DNA from: Lycium barbarum
Lineage: Eukaryota; Streptophyta; Magnoliopsida; Solanales; Solanaceae
DNA length: 64,000 nucleotides
Assembly: GCF_019175385.1 (NCBI RefSeq)
Contig: NC_083345.1
Coordinates: 121,523,657 to 121,587,656 of the forward strand
Direction of reading: 5' to 3'
The position numbers and the translations under genes are program-made. Below, in pieces: positions 1 to 11,345 of the stretch. The stretch's first letter is position 1. The number at the start of each line of letters is the position of its first letter. The notes under the pieces are model-generated. The model was not told where the DNA came from. It was given only the letters and a program-made list of their open reading frames with translations, and did not search any database.

Positions 1-1009
1 AATAGTGTTGACACCTAATTTTGGCTCGCCGTGCTTAAAATTAACGTTTTGGTGGCCCTGATTCGTTAAAGAGCACGAAATACCATTTTTTTTTACACAT
101 TTTTATATTTTTTGACAATTTATCGATAATTATCCTTATTTTAGGAATTTTATCAATTTATTGGCATTTTTAAGAATCATTATTTTTGCACATGTACAGC
201 GTAATACTACCATTTTTTGTGCAGTTAATAATCATTTCTTAATTTTTTAGCACGTACGTTTTGTATCTTATACATTAATATTTATATTTTATACTTACAT
301 TATTATTTATACATGTATTAATTAACTATATTTTAGTACAGTCCGTCAGTGCAGAGAAAACCGGAGCAATTAATTTTTAAACGCAGAGCAAAAATTCAAT
401 CAAGTCAAGGTCTTGTCACCTTTTTAAAATGTGACATTTAAAGTGATGGGTTGGATTTTTCATCCTCTATATAATAAACTTTTATACTTTGGACAAAAGC
501 ATGAAAAACCCACTGATTAAAGACCTAAGGACTACAATATGCTTCTGGGGGACAAGGGGGTGTCACGCTTTATTTTTTGGACAATAGAAGGGGCTATTAT
601 GTATTTATCATAAAGAAAAGAGAGGCCTTTGTATTCTCCACACACATAATTTTGCAGATCACATATTCTCTCTTAGCCTTCACAATTTCTCAACAGCCCA
701 AAAGAATTCATCTTCTCCATTGGTCTCCTCTCTTTAGCCGACCCAAGCCATTCCTCTTCTCCAACGGGCTTGCCGGAGTTCCGACCGCGAAACAGCCACC
801 ACAACCCCCACAAACAGAAAACACTGCCCTTCATCTTTTTCACCACACTCCTCCGTCCAACCCGACCACTTCACACTACCTCACATATATTTTTTTCTTC
901 TCTCTTCACTCTCCATATTTTTCTCTTCATAGGAAGACTAGCAAGGCTAGCATCTTCCCCTTCTCTTTATATTTTTTCCTCTCTTCTTTTTTCATACATT
1001 GTCTTTAAA

Positions 1010-1350
1010 TTTATTATATGCATTGTCTTTATTTTTTTTATATACATTACATACACTGTCTTTATATTTATTCATGCATTTGTGTTTACATTCATTCATA
1101 CATTTGTCTTTATTCATACATTATCTTTACATTTATTCTTGCATTTGTCTTTATATTTTCATGCATTTGTCTCTACACTTATTCATGTATTGTCTTTACA
1201 TTTATTCATGAATTTTGTTTATATTTATTCATACATTGTCTCCACATTTTCTTCATATATTTTCTCTACATTTTTCATGCATCTTTTCTCCAATTTAACC
1301 CACATTTTTTCCTTTACATTATTTTACATCTCTATATTCTTTTATATATT
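1010..1350. repeat. Minisatellite inside the LTR (CAT-CATTTGTCTTTA units)
   Basis: Short units of about 20-26 bp of the form TTCATGCATTTGTCTTTACA recur with small changes. The array produces several long but spurious frames. It lies within the Tat/Ogre-like LTR. Confidence 0.7.
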
Positions 1351-2779
1351 TTTCTACCATACATTATATACATATAAATGTACGTACTTATTTTACCTAA
1401 CCACTAAGTGAAGAAGGGAGAAATTTTTCATTAAAGAGAATACACTTTATTGTCTCTACATTATCCTTATATTTTTCATACATTATCTTTATATTTTTGT
1501 TATGTTGTCTCTACAATTTTTTTTAAAATTTTTTATGCATATATACATTTTCGAGCATTTTCTTTTACATTTTTTGTACCATCACACTACATGCCTATTT
1601 TATTTTTTCTCTACACATTTTGCTCTTTACATTTTCTCTACATCATATTTACATTTACATATATTTTCTTTTTTATATCCATATATTTCTTTTATATACA
1701 TCATTTACATATACACTTTCACATTACAGACACTACATCCTAAGGTCAAATCAAGTTTCACCCTCACTTTTATCAAATCCCCTTTTTAAAGACTTTATGT
1801 CAAATCACTTTTTTAAGACTTTATGTCAAATCACTTTTGAAATACTTTACGTCAATTCACCTTTTTAAAACTTTATGTCACATTCTTTACTTCTTGACTT
1901 TTCAAATTATTTTAACCAATACATTTTTCTTTCATCTTGCAATTTATTACAAATACTACACTTTTGGCCGATGAAGAAATTTTCGTCGATTTCCAATGTC
2001 TTCCCTGTACAAAAGACGGGTTTTTATTTTAAGTTTATTCATTATTTCTTTAATTCACTCGATAGTTATTTATTCTCTTACTAACACTTTTACTAAGTGT
2101 TTATACAGTTACCCGGAGACGACACTCGGAAGGAACCCGAAGACTTCATCGAATCCTTGTTTGTATTTACTCTCGCGTGTTATTTAAAATTGTACAAAAC
2201 ATAAACTCGGAGTAGTGAAAACTTCACTTTAATGTTGGGCGGGGATATTTAATTACTTGTCGCTTATATGTTTAATTTAAAGTTCGTTATTCGCTTTAGG
2301 CAAGACTTAGGTCGTCTACACTTTCATAAATTGATTAGATTAACTCGATATAAATTCTTTGTTAATTAAATTCACACTCTTGGCGTTTAGGCAAAAATAC
2401 TAGTCCATCTTTTATTTTATATTCTTCATACACTTTTAATACAACACACATTATATATTGTTCGTATACACTAATAGATATTTTACTTAAGTTAAATCCA
2501 CATTTTTGACGCTAGGTAAATACTAGGCCGTCCATTCACAAATCTTTCATTCTTTAAAGGCATTGTATTTCACTCTTTTTTTTTTTCTTTTTATACATAA
2601 TTCCTTATACTTATTTTTTACCAAAATTTTTTACTATCCTTTGTTCCTTATTCTTTTGATAGGATATTCATTAAACAAACACTTTTTTTTACGAAACGGT
2701 AGAAACGAGTCAAATCGACTTCACTTTTTTCTGAATTCTTTTGTTATATAAGATCTCTACACTAATGAATATTCTTAAA

Positions 2780-3150
2780 GTCTCCTTACATTCTTTATGC
2801 ATTGATATATCTAGTTATACAATTTTTATACATTTTTTTATTGATATACACTCTTTTATATTTGAAATACATTCTTTATAGGTTTCACATACCTACATTC
2901 CTTTATATACATAGACATACATTCTTTATATACTTGATATATTTATTTTACATACTCTTACATTCTTTTATACATTCTTTATATAGTTGTATACATTCTT
3001 TACACTAACGGATATACATTCTTTATACCAACAAATACACTTTTATATTTACGAGGTACATTCTCTTTATACTCTTTTATATATTCTCTTTTAATGCATA
3101 TTCTTTATAAATACTTGATACTTGGTATAAATACATTTTTATACACTGTA
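2780..3150. repeat. Second AT-rich minisatellite in the LTR (ATACATTCTTTATA units)
   Basis: The motif ATACATTCTTTATA recurs many times with short variable spacers. It is a separate array from the one near 1.0-1.35 kb and uses a different core. Confidence 0.6.
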
Positions 3151-3620
3151 TATACTTAGCATATAATCATCTAGTGTAGCTTTTAATGAAATCACAACAT
3201 TTTAAAAACAGGTAATAATAATGATAAACAGATAGATAATTCTCCTCTAGTGTTCAGTTAAACTAAGTTTAAAGACTATCTTCAGACAAGCTCTGAGGGA
3301 TGCTTAATACCTTCCCCTCGGGGTAAATAAAACCCTATCTAGAATCTCATAGGTTTCGTGGACTAAAAATGGAGTAGACACACAAATACATATAGGTTTC
3401 CTGTTTTTTCCTAAAAAAATAAGGTGACGACTCTAACCCTTTTAATACCAGTTGGAAGAACCGAGAAGTTACAAACTATCTTGGACCCATTCAAAATAAG
3501 GCTTAACAAATAGGATAATGTTTGTGAAAATAAATAGTAAAGGATTTTTCAATTAGGGGCTTATTCGAATTTTGTGCTTAGTTAGGGAAACCAATTATAG
3601 TGGGAAACAAGTAGGCTGGG

Positions 3621-3897
3621 CATAATACATAAACAGGCCCTCAAACTTAGATGGCAAGTATGCCCTCCAAATTTGGGTGTGCACAATTAGGCACCTCAAC
3701 TTGTATAAAGTTGAACACGTAAACACAAATACTGACGCGGCACATAAAATTTGGAGGTGCCTAGATGATCATTTTATAAGTTAGAGTGTTCAACTAACAA
3801 AGTGGAGACAAATTGAGGTGTCCACTTATGCACACCCAGAATTGAAGGGCATACTTGCCAGCGGAGGCTAAGTTTGAGGGACCGTTTATGTATTATG
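3621..3897. mobile_element. Small fold-back MITE
   Basis: The left end CATAATACATAAACAGGCCC and the right end, which reads GGACCGTTTATGTATTATG on the plus strand, are near-perfect inverted repeats. The similarity continues inward for about 80 bp on each arm, through a GGCAAGTATGCCCT motif. There is no coding sequence. I could not fix the target-site duplication. Confidence 0.65.
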
Positions 3898-3980
3898 ACT
3901 AATTAAATCATTTTTTTTTCATAGTTCCTGTTGAATCTGACGTAAATTTTTGCTGAAGACTAAAAGTGTTAACTTTCGGC

Positions 3981-4160
3981 AAACTTATAGGACCAAAACA
4001 GTTAAGTGCATACTTAAGGTACTATTTTGGACCTACCGTCAAACGTAAGAGACTATTTTTGTTAACTTGTGATAAACTTAAAGGACCAAAACTATTAAGT
4101 GCATACTTAAGGAACTATTTTGAACCTACCTCAAACATAAGGTCGTTTTCTCCAATTGAG
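3981..4160. repeat. Two tandem copies of a 93 bp unit
   Basis: The block starting AAACTTATAGGACCAAAACA at 3981 is repeated at 4074 as AAACTTAAAGGACCAAAACT. Both copies continue with GTGCATACTTAAGG and a CTATTTTG block. The period is 93 bp. The open frame through it is probably fortuitous. Confidence 0.7.
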
Positions 4161-4859
4161 GAACATACCAGTGATAATAATACACAAATGGAGAAAAATT
4201 AATGTGAACCCATTATTAAAGTTTAGATCTAAATGCAACTCATTTAGGTGGCAGACTCGTACCAACACTTCCAAATGTTGAAGAATTTGCAACTTTTATC
4301 ACTCACTGTAGAAAGATCAACAAGTAACCAAAAAGAAGATACACATTTTTATTTTTATATTTCCTACAACCATAAGTGATGGATTTGGAGATTAAGAGGA
4401 AGAAGAAAAAGAGGGTCGTGGATGACCAGCAGAGGATCAGGTGGGGGAGTCTGACATCGTCTAGTGCCCAGGAGATGGGGGAGAAGTTGATGGATATGGG
4501 GGCTTGGGAGAGTAGGGGGGACGCGAACAGTATGTGGGATAGGACGGCCAACTGCATTAGGAAAGCAGCTAGAGATGTTCTGCAGGTCTCGAGAGGTCAT
4601 CGTGGTGAGCACCGAGGGGATTGGTGGTGGAATGGAGAAGCCCAAGGGAAGGTGGAAGCAAAGAAAGTGGCATATGCGAAGTTGGTAGATAGCAAAGACG
4701 GGGAGGAAAAGCGGACGAATAGGGAAAGGTATAAGATTGCGAGAAAGGAAGCGAAGTTGGCAGTGTCAGCGGGAAAAGTGGTAGCTTCTGAACGCCTATA
4801 TGCAGAACTAGAGGACAAAGGCGGGGATAAGAAGTTATTCAGGCTAGCCAAGGTAAGGG

Positions 4860-7191
4860 TGTAACACCCCGTAAACTTGAACTAGGTGTGAATATATAAA
4901 AATCTAGTGTTAAGATGATATTTTATCTATATTAATCCATTCTTGATGAATTCGGATGGAGGATGGTCGTTTTGAAGTCAAACCAACTAGTGAAGTTCTT
5001 AAGGGCTCTTAAATTCGCCTAAGTTTTGGTAGGTCTGTCTTATGGGCTATTTTCATGAACATGTGTTGCGAATTTGGAAAAACTTCCTTGATTAAAGTTG
5101 TAGATATTTTAAATATCTTTCCAACGGTAGGTCGCCCAGCCCAAACAAAGCTGCATACAAAAGGTTATGCCCGTTTTACTGAAGCCTGTCCTCGCTGGAA
5201 ATTTGGCCTGTGTAACGGTAAGACGTTACGGACCGTAACACGTGTTACGGGCCGTAACATGAACCGTAACGTCTCCAAAATTTCCAGAAAGTCTCTGGAA
5301 ATTTCCACTAAGGGACGGTCCAAAGAACGGTCCGTAACACGAAGGACGGTCCGTCCTTCAGAGCGTCCCTTGGCCCGTTTTCACCAGAAAAATATAAAAA
5401 GGACCCTTGTTTTGTTTATTCTTCCACTTTCTAAACAACCCTAAGGACGAAAATCATTCCCCCAAGTCTTCAAATCAAAGGTAAGGGCATCCTTAACATT
5501 ACTAAATCATTCTAACATCAATTTCATGATTCTTGTGACCAAAAATTAGGGTTTGCAACATAATTCCTTCCAAAGTGATTCAAGCTAAGGTTTGGGTGTT
5601 CTTCATTAGAAAAGTGAATTGTTAAACCTTGTTTAACAAATTAAGGTATGTCTCTTTTGAAAACCTTATTTTGGAATGCATGACTTCTTTTCTTGGAAGT
5701 TCTTTATTGAATAAAAAGGGTGAACTTCTCATACAAAACCCTAATGTATGTCTCTCCTTTAAAAACTTATTTTGGATGAAAATCACTTTTTGAAACTATT
5801 GTCGGAAGTATAAATTTTATTCAAGATTCTCTAATGAATGGGAGGAAAAGTTTCTTGAACCCTAGTTCATGTCTAAATGGTGGTTAATGTGTGTGAGGGG
5901 ACAAACCCACATTAAACCTAGATTGTAATAAACCCTGTATATGTATAAGATATTATGAATGTTTTCCTCTATGGGAGATGCTTAGTAATGCTAGTTAAGA
6001 GTTGGTAATGACATTCTCATTAGTGAATTGGGACATGGAAATCTTTGTAAAGAAGTTGTATGTTTTCAAAACATTGATTGGAATGACTTATTCTTTCGAC
6101 ATGGCATAACGAACTTTAATGTTATATATGGTGTGACTGCTGTGAGACAATTTGTGAATCGGCTTCTATGCTATGAACTTTATTGTTGTGTTTGGCCTAG
6201 CTACTCGGGAGAAAGGGTAGCCACTATGGATCCTAGTGTGTCATTGCCTAGCCATTCGGGAGGAAGAGTGGCCACCGCTGGGTTCGCTACCCGGGGTGTG
6301 ATTTATGCCTAGCTATTCGGGAGGAAGGATAGCCACCGCGTACTACATAGTCCGGTGTGATTTATGCCTAGCTATTCGGGAAGAAGGATAGCCACATAGA
6401 ATTATATGTTCCGGTGTGGTGCGCTATGCGCGATATGCTTGATTCTTGGGCCTGTATTGGCATGTGTGACATTCTTATTCTCTTATGGAATTGTTGATGA
6501 CTATCTTAATTGATTAAAAAGGCATATTGGAAGTTGTAACTTGACATGAGGCTTTATAAATGGGTTTTGATACTTATTATTGAGATACATAAACTGAATA
6601 ACTGTCCTTACGTTGGTTTCATATGATTTTCAAGACTGATTTCTTCATGTATTATTTTTACTTTATTTTCGTATTATTCATTGTCCCCGAGGCACTCACT
6701 GAGTACGAAGTACTCAGGCATACCATTGTTGTTTTTTATGGTATGTTAGGTAACGGAGAAGAGCAGGTTCTTGATACTCCCGGTGCTTAGGAAAGACTTG
6801 TTGTTGCGGATAATTTGGTGAGCCACACATTCATTCGTGGGACACCCTATTGATTTACTTATTTATTACATTAGTTGTCCGGGCTGCGTCCCGATGAGTC
6901 AGACTATTAATCCTTTATCTTAGAAGCTCCCTAGTATGCATTTGTGGGTAGTTATTGAGTTATTGATTAACTCTTGGGCACGTTCTTATGTTTGACAAGT
7001 ATAGATAACTAAAGACTTCCGCTGATTTAATTCTTATATGCGTGATTCGTTTACCTTTATTTTATAAACTGTTGGAGGCGAATGTTGAACCTGGCGGGTT
7101 CAAGTATTGTTATTGTGTTGTTTAGGTTCTTCTGATGTTGTTCATGACGTCGGATGTCGGTCACGTCTAGGGTGGGTTTTGGGGCGTGACA
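4860..7191. mobile_element. Solo LTR (Ty3-gypsy type) inserted in LINE copy A
   Basis: The insert begins TGTAACACCCCGTAAAC and ends GGGGCGTGACA, giving TG...CA ends with the near-palindromic TGTAACACCCC/GGGGCGTGACA termini of many nightshade gypsy LTRs. It is flanked by a perfect 5 bp duplication AAGGG (4855-4859 and 7192-7196). Removing it rejoins the LINE reading frame at the RLAK/RERK position seen in the intact copy. It is 2332 bp with no internal gag-pol, which is the product expected of LTR-LTR recombination. Confidence 0.92.
6190..6425 (+). repeat. Tandem repeats (CCTAGCTATTCGGGAGGAAGG) inside the solo LTR
   Basis: Four copies of a CCTAGCyAyTCGGGAGrAAG..TAGCCAC unit occur at roughly 50-60 bp spacing, several followed by TCCGGTGTGATTTATG. 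They lie wholly inside the 4860-7191 solo LTR. Confidence 0.75.
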
Positions 7192-9356
7192 AAGGGAGAG
7201 GAAGGCATGGGATCTAGATCAAGTAAAGTGCGTCAAGGATGAGGATGGAAAAGTATTGGTGGAGGATGCTCTCATTAGACAGAGATGGCAGTCATTCTTC
7301 CATAAACTCTTGAACGAAGAAGGTGACTGAGAGGTTGTGTTGGGAGATTTGGAGTACTCTGAGAGGCGTCGCGATTTTGGGTATTGTAGGAGTATAAATG
7401 TAGAGAAGGTTAAAAGAGTTGTTCGTAGGATGCGTAGAGGAAGAGCGATCGGGCCTGACGAGATCCTTGGGGAGTTTTGGAAGAGTGTAAGCAGGGCAAG
7501 TTTGGAGTGGCTGACTGGGTTGTTTATTGTCATTTTAAGACGACGAAGATGCTCGAGGAATGGAGGTGGAGTACGATGGTTCCTTTGTATAAGAACAAGG
7601 GCGACATTCAAAGTTGCAACAACTATAGAGGTATCAAGCTGCTAAGTCACACTATGAAAGTGTGGGAAAGGGTGGTGGAGATGAGGGTAAGGAGAGGTGT
7701 GTCCATTTCAGAGAACCAGTTCGGATTCATGCCGGGCTGCTCGATTACAGAAGCCACTCATCTTGTGAGGAGACTGGTGGAGCAGTATAGGGAGAGGAAG
7801 AGAGACTTACACATGGTTTTCATCGACCTAGAAAAGGCTTAGACAAAGTGCTAAGAGAGGTTTTATGGAGATGCTTGGAGGTTAGAGGTGTACTTGTGGC
7901 GTACATTAGATTGATCAAGGACATGCATGAGGGTGCCAAGACTAGGGTTAGGACAGTGGGAGGAGACTCGGAACACTTCCCAGTGGAAATGGGGTTGCAT
8001 CAGGGATCAGCTCTTAGCCCATTTTTATTTGCCTTGGTGATGGATGGTTTGACGCGGCAAATTCAAGGTGAGGTGCCATGGTGCATGTTATTCACGAATA
8101 ACATAGTCCTGATTGACGAGAGCCGCAACGGAGTGAATGCTAAGCTGGAAGTTTGCAGACAAACTCTAGAGTCTAACGGGTTCAAGTTGAGTAGGACCAA
8201 GACAGAGTGCATGGAGTGCAAGTTCAGTGACGAGACACATGGGGCTGGCATGGAAGTGAGGCTTGGTACCCAGGCCGTCCAAAAGAAAGGAAGTTTCAAG
8301 TATCTTGGGTCTATTATACAAGGAAATGGGGATATTGACGATGATATAACACACGTATTGGTGCAGGGTGGATGAAATTGAGGCTCGCTTCAGGAGTGCT
8401 GTGTGATAAGAAGGTGCCACCAAAGCTTAAAGGAAAGTTCTACAAAGTGGTAGTGAGACCGACTTTGTTGTACGGGGCGGAGTGCTGGGCAATAAAGAAC
8501 TCGCACGTCCAGAAGATGAAAGTTGCGGAAATGAGAATGTTGTGATGGATGTGTGGGCACACCAGGCCAGATAGGATTAGGAATGAAGATATCCGAGACA
8601 AAGTGGGAGTGGCATCGGTGGAGGACAAGATGCGGGAAGCGCGACTGAGATGGTTTGGGCATGTGAAGAGGAGAGACACAGATGTCCTAGTGCTGAGGTG
8701 TGAGAGGTTGGCTGTGGATGGTTTCAGAAGAGGTAGAGGTAGGTCGAAGAAGTATTGGGGAGAGGTTCTTAGACAAGACTTGGCGCAGTTCCAGCTTACT
8801 GAGGACATGACCTTAGATAGGAGGCTATGGAAGACTCAGATTAGGGTAGAAGGCTACAAGGTAGTCCCACGTATCCCGGCGTACTAGTAGTCGCAGTTTT
8901 GATCTTCATTTTCTTATCCTTTGATTTGTGCAACTATATGTTGTTTCTTGTACCACAATTATCGTATTTATATGTGGTAGCTACTGCTTCTTTTTTTCTT
9001 AGACTGTTTTATCATGGCTTTTTTCGCTTTCGTTAGTTTCATTTTCGTATTGCTTTGAACTGTTTGTGCTTATTTGACCTTTTCTCATCATGTTTTCTCT
9101 TGAGCCGAGGGTCTTTCGGAAACAGCCTCTCTATCTTCCGAGATGGGGGTAAGGTCTGTGTACATTTTACCCTCCCCAGACCCCATACTATGAGATTTCA
9201 CTAGGTATGTTGTTGTTGTATTTCTTACTACCATAATATTATTTAAACGACATTTATGTATAAGCAGTATCTTTCGTATTCAACTACGTCATGATGATAT
9301 ATGTACATTAATTTTGTTGTTTCATGGGAGTTTATGTGTTTTAGCTTAGAATTAAG

Positions 9357-9357
9357 A

Positions 9358-9424
<67 letters not shown>
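9357..9424. repeat. (AAT)n microsatellite
   Basis: An uninterrupted AAT/ATA trinucleotide run of about 22 units lies between the two LINE copies. Confidence 0.97.
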
Positions 9425-9425
<1 letters not shown>

Positions 9426-9557
9426 CTAAGAACCTTAATTACTAGCAAGGTCAGTACTCCCGCCGATGTTTTAGGCCTAGACACATGGATCAAGAAATTC
9501 ACTTACTCCTAAAAATCAAGAGAAAATTTGACTAAAATATCTGTAATTCCGATTTCC

Positions 9558-10302
9558 TGGGCAAGTTCTACAAAGTGGTGGTTAGACCGACTATGTTGTA
9601 TGGGGCGGAGCGTTGGCCAGTTAAGATCTCTCACGTTCAAAAGATGAAAGTTGCCGAGATGAGAATGTTGAGATGGATGTGTGGTCACACCAGGAGTGAT
9701 AGGATTAGGAATGAGGATATTCGGGACAAGGTGGGAGTGGCCTCGGTGGAAGACAAGATGCGAGAAGCGAGATTGAGATGGTTTGGGCATGTGAAGAGGA
9801 GAGACACAGATGCCCCAGTGCGGAGGTGTGAGAGGTTGGCCATGGATGGTTTCAGACGAGGTAGGGGTAGGCCGAAGAAGTATTGGGGAGAGGTAATTAG
9901 ACACGACATGGCGTAGTTACAGCTTACCGAGGACATGACCTTAGATAGGAGGGTTTGAAGGACCCAGATTAGGGTAGAAGGCTTGTAGATAGTCTCGTTA
10001 TCCTATCCTATTAGTAGTCGCATTATCGCAGTATAATTTCTTGTGCTCTGATTTCTGCTATTATCTGTTATTTCCTGTGCTTTGATTATCCTATGTTATC
10101 TGTGTCGCTTGCGTTATTTCATTTCCATATCGCTTTGAATCTCTTAGCCTTATCTGACCTCTTTTTATGCTTTTTTTATTGAGCCGAGGGTCTTTCGGAA
10201 ACAACCGTCCTACCTTGGTAGGAGTAAGGTCTGCATACACTCTACCCTCCCCAGACCCCACGTTGTGAGATTTCACTGGGTTGTTGTTGTTGTTGTAGTA
10301 TT
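9558..10302 (+). mobile_element. RTE-type LINE, strongly 5'-truncated (copy B)
   Basis: Only the last part of the LINE is present: the C-terminal coding region (motifs such as LRWMCGHTR and [12 protein letters not shown]), then the GAGCCGAGGGTCTTTCGGAA tail and TTG repeats. A perfect 16 bp duplication TGTAATTCCGATTTCC flanks it (9542-9557 and 10303-10318), the mark of target-primed reverse transcription and of a fairly recent insertion. Two stops interrupt the frame near its end. Confidence 0.94.
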
Positions 10303-10318
10303 TGTAATTCCGATTTCC

Positions 10319-11345
10319 AGTCCTTCCTAATAAGCCTAACATCATTTCTTCCATTAAATGGAAATACTATCCATCTTCCTGCAACTAACAATAACACTGC
10401 TTTGCAGAGCAAACTTGATTCGACATCTTACCAATAATGAGATTTGTTGCGTTAAACTTCAAGCTAATGTTTTGTATTTCAAACTGTTATGCATGGCCTC
10501 TCTTATGATTTAATTTATCCAATGGTTTAGCATACTTCAATAATATTAGGTTGCTTAACAAAACAAACAACCGTTCCTTTTACCTTTTTATAGGATTATT
10601 TCAGAACCTTTACTCTTACCTAAAGCATAGATAAACAAAAGTTCCTCTATCAAGACTCATTCTGTGATGTATAGTCCTAGCGATGCATAACAAGAGGAAT
10701 AACGGTTTATATATACTCATATTTTGTTTAGCTTTTGGCCAAATACATAGATGGCTCCGTAAACTTGTCCAAATATCCCACCTAGCCACCTGAACTTGGC
10801 CTATAACCATTTAAACACTTGAACCAAACCCGACCGACCAGAAAAAAAATTACGTGCATTTAGAAAAATAAGTCTACTGAACAAAATGGATAGACTTATT
10901 TTTTAAAAGTCACGTGTAATTTTTTTAATTAAAACACAAGCTAAATGATTTTTTTTTTTAAAAAAAAAAAATCATTAGCAAAAAAGGCATATTTGCCATT
11001 TGTGTAACGCCAAGGGTGTATATGCACAATTTTTCTAACGAGGGGTATATTTGCACCTTTTCCAAGCTCATAATAAGAAAGAAAGCATTTTAATGGCAGA
11101 AAAGGTAATTGCAAGTTACAAATAAAACAGGTTTGTTAATCTGAGAATAAACAGATACAAAACCAAAGGTCACCTAACATATACTAGACTATGCGTAGAA
11201 AAAAGCTAATGAAAAGAAAAAAAAAATTGTAAGCAAGCTTAAGTCAGGAACTCGATCTAACATCTAAAATTTGAGCCTACTCAGTCGTGGGGAATCAAGA
11301 AGTCAAATACCATTTGGAACGTCGAGTCAGTTTAAGGAAGCTTTT
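10319..11345. other. Intergenic stretch 3' of the AHL gene, no gene seen
   Basis: The stretch is AT-rich. Around 10740-11100 it has phrases typical of decayed MITEs (ATGGCTCCGTAAACTTG; CGCCAAGGGTGTATATGCAC) but no end pair that I can prove. The part next to 11345 probably includes the 3' untranslated region of the AHL gene. Confidence 0.4.

Larger units (their letters stand above)
6..3422 (+). mobile_element. Long LTR of a Tat/Ogre-like Ty3-gypsy retrotransposon
   Basis: The left boundary reads TGTTGACACCTAATTTTGG, a start typical of Tat/Ogre-type LTRs. The right part carries a U5-like block around 3290-3420 with CCTTCCCCTCGGGGTAAATA, followed at 3423 by GGTGACGACTCTAAC, which resembles the tRNA-Arg primer-binding site (consensus TGGCGACTCC) of this group. 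Between them lies AT-rich sequence with no coding logic. LTRs of several kilobases are normal for Ogre-like elements. No gag-pol follows, so the internal region is deleted or the element is decayed. The apparent open frames here are low-complexity Phe/Leu/Tyr/His translations and are not genes. Confidence 0.6.
4376..9218 (+). mobile_element. RTE-type LINE, 5'-truncated, interrupted by a solo LTR (copy A)
   Basis: Translated pieces match the intact-order copy at 26.9-30.9 kb: the end of the endonuclease region, the linker, then reverse transcriptase and C-terminal region. The 3' tail has GAGCCGAGGGTCTTTCGGAA and ends in TTG repeats. Flanks carry an 18 bp target-site duplication with two mismatches, 4358-4375 and 9219-9236 (TATTTCCTACAACCATAA). 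About 2.5 kb is LINE; the rest is a 2332 bp solo LTR. The coding part is dead: there are stops, a frameshift near 7840 at the EKAYDK position, and the catalytic FADD motif reads FTNN near 8090-8105. Confidence 0.93.

Noticed and set aside
577..1868. Several overlapping open frames of 80-213 codons
   Set aside because: They are translations of T-rich minisatellite and LTR sequence, made of Phe, Leu, Tyr, His and Ile, in all three frames at once, with no domain.
8063..9904. Minus-strand frames opposite LINE copies A and B
   Set aside because: They are antisense shadows of the plus-strand reverse transcriptase coding region; the same shadows recur opposite copies C and D.
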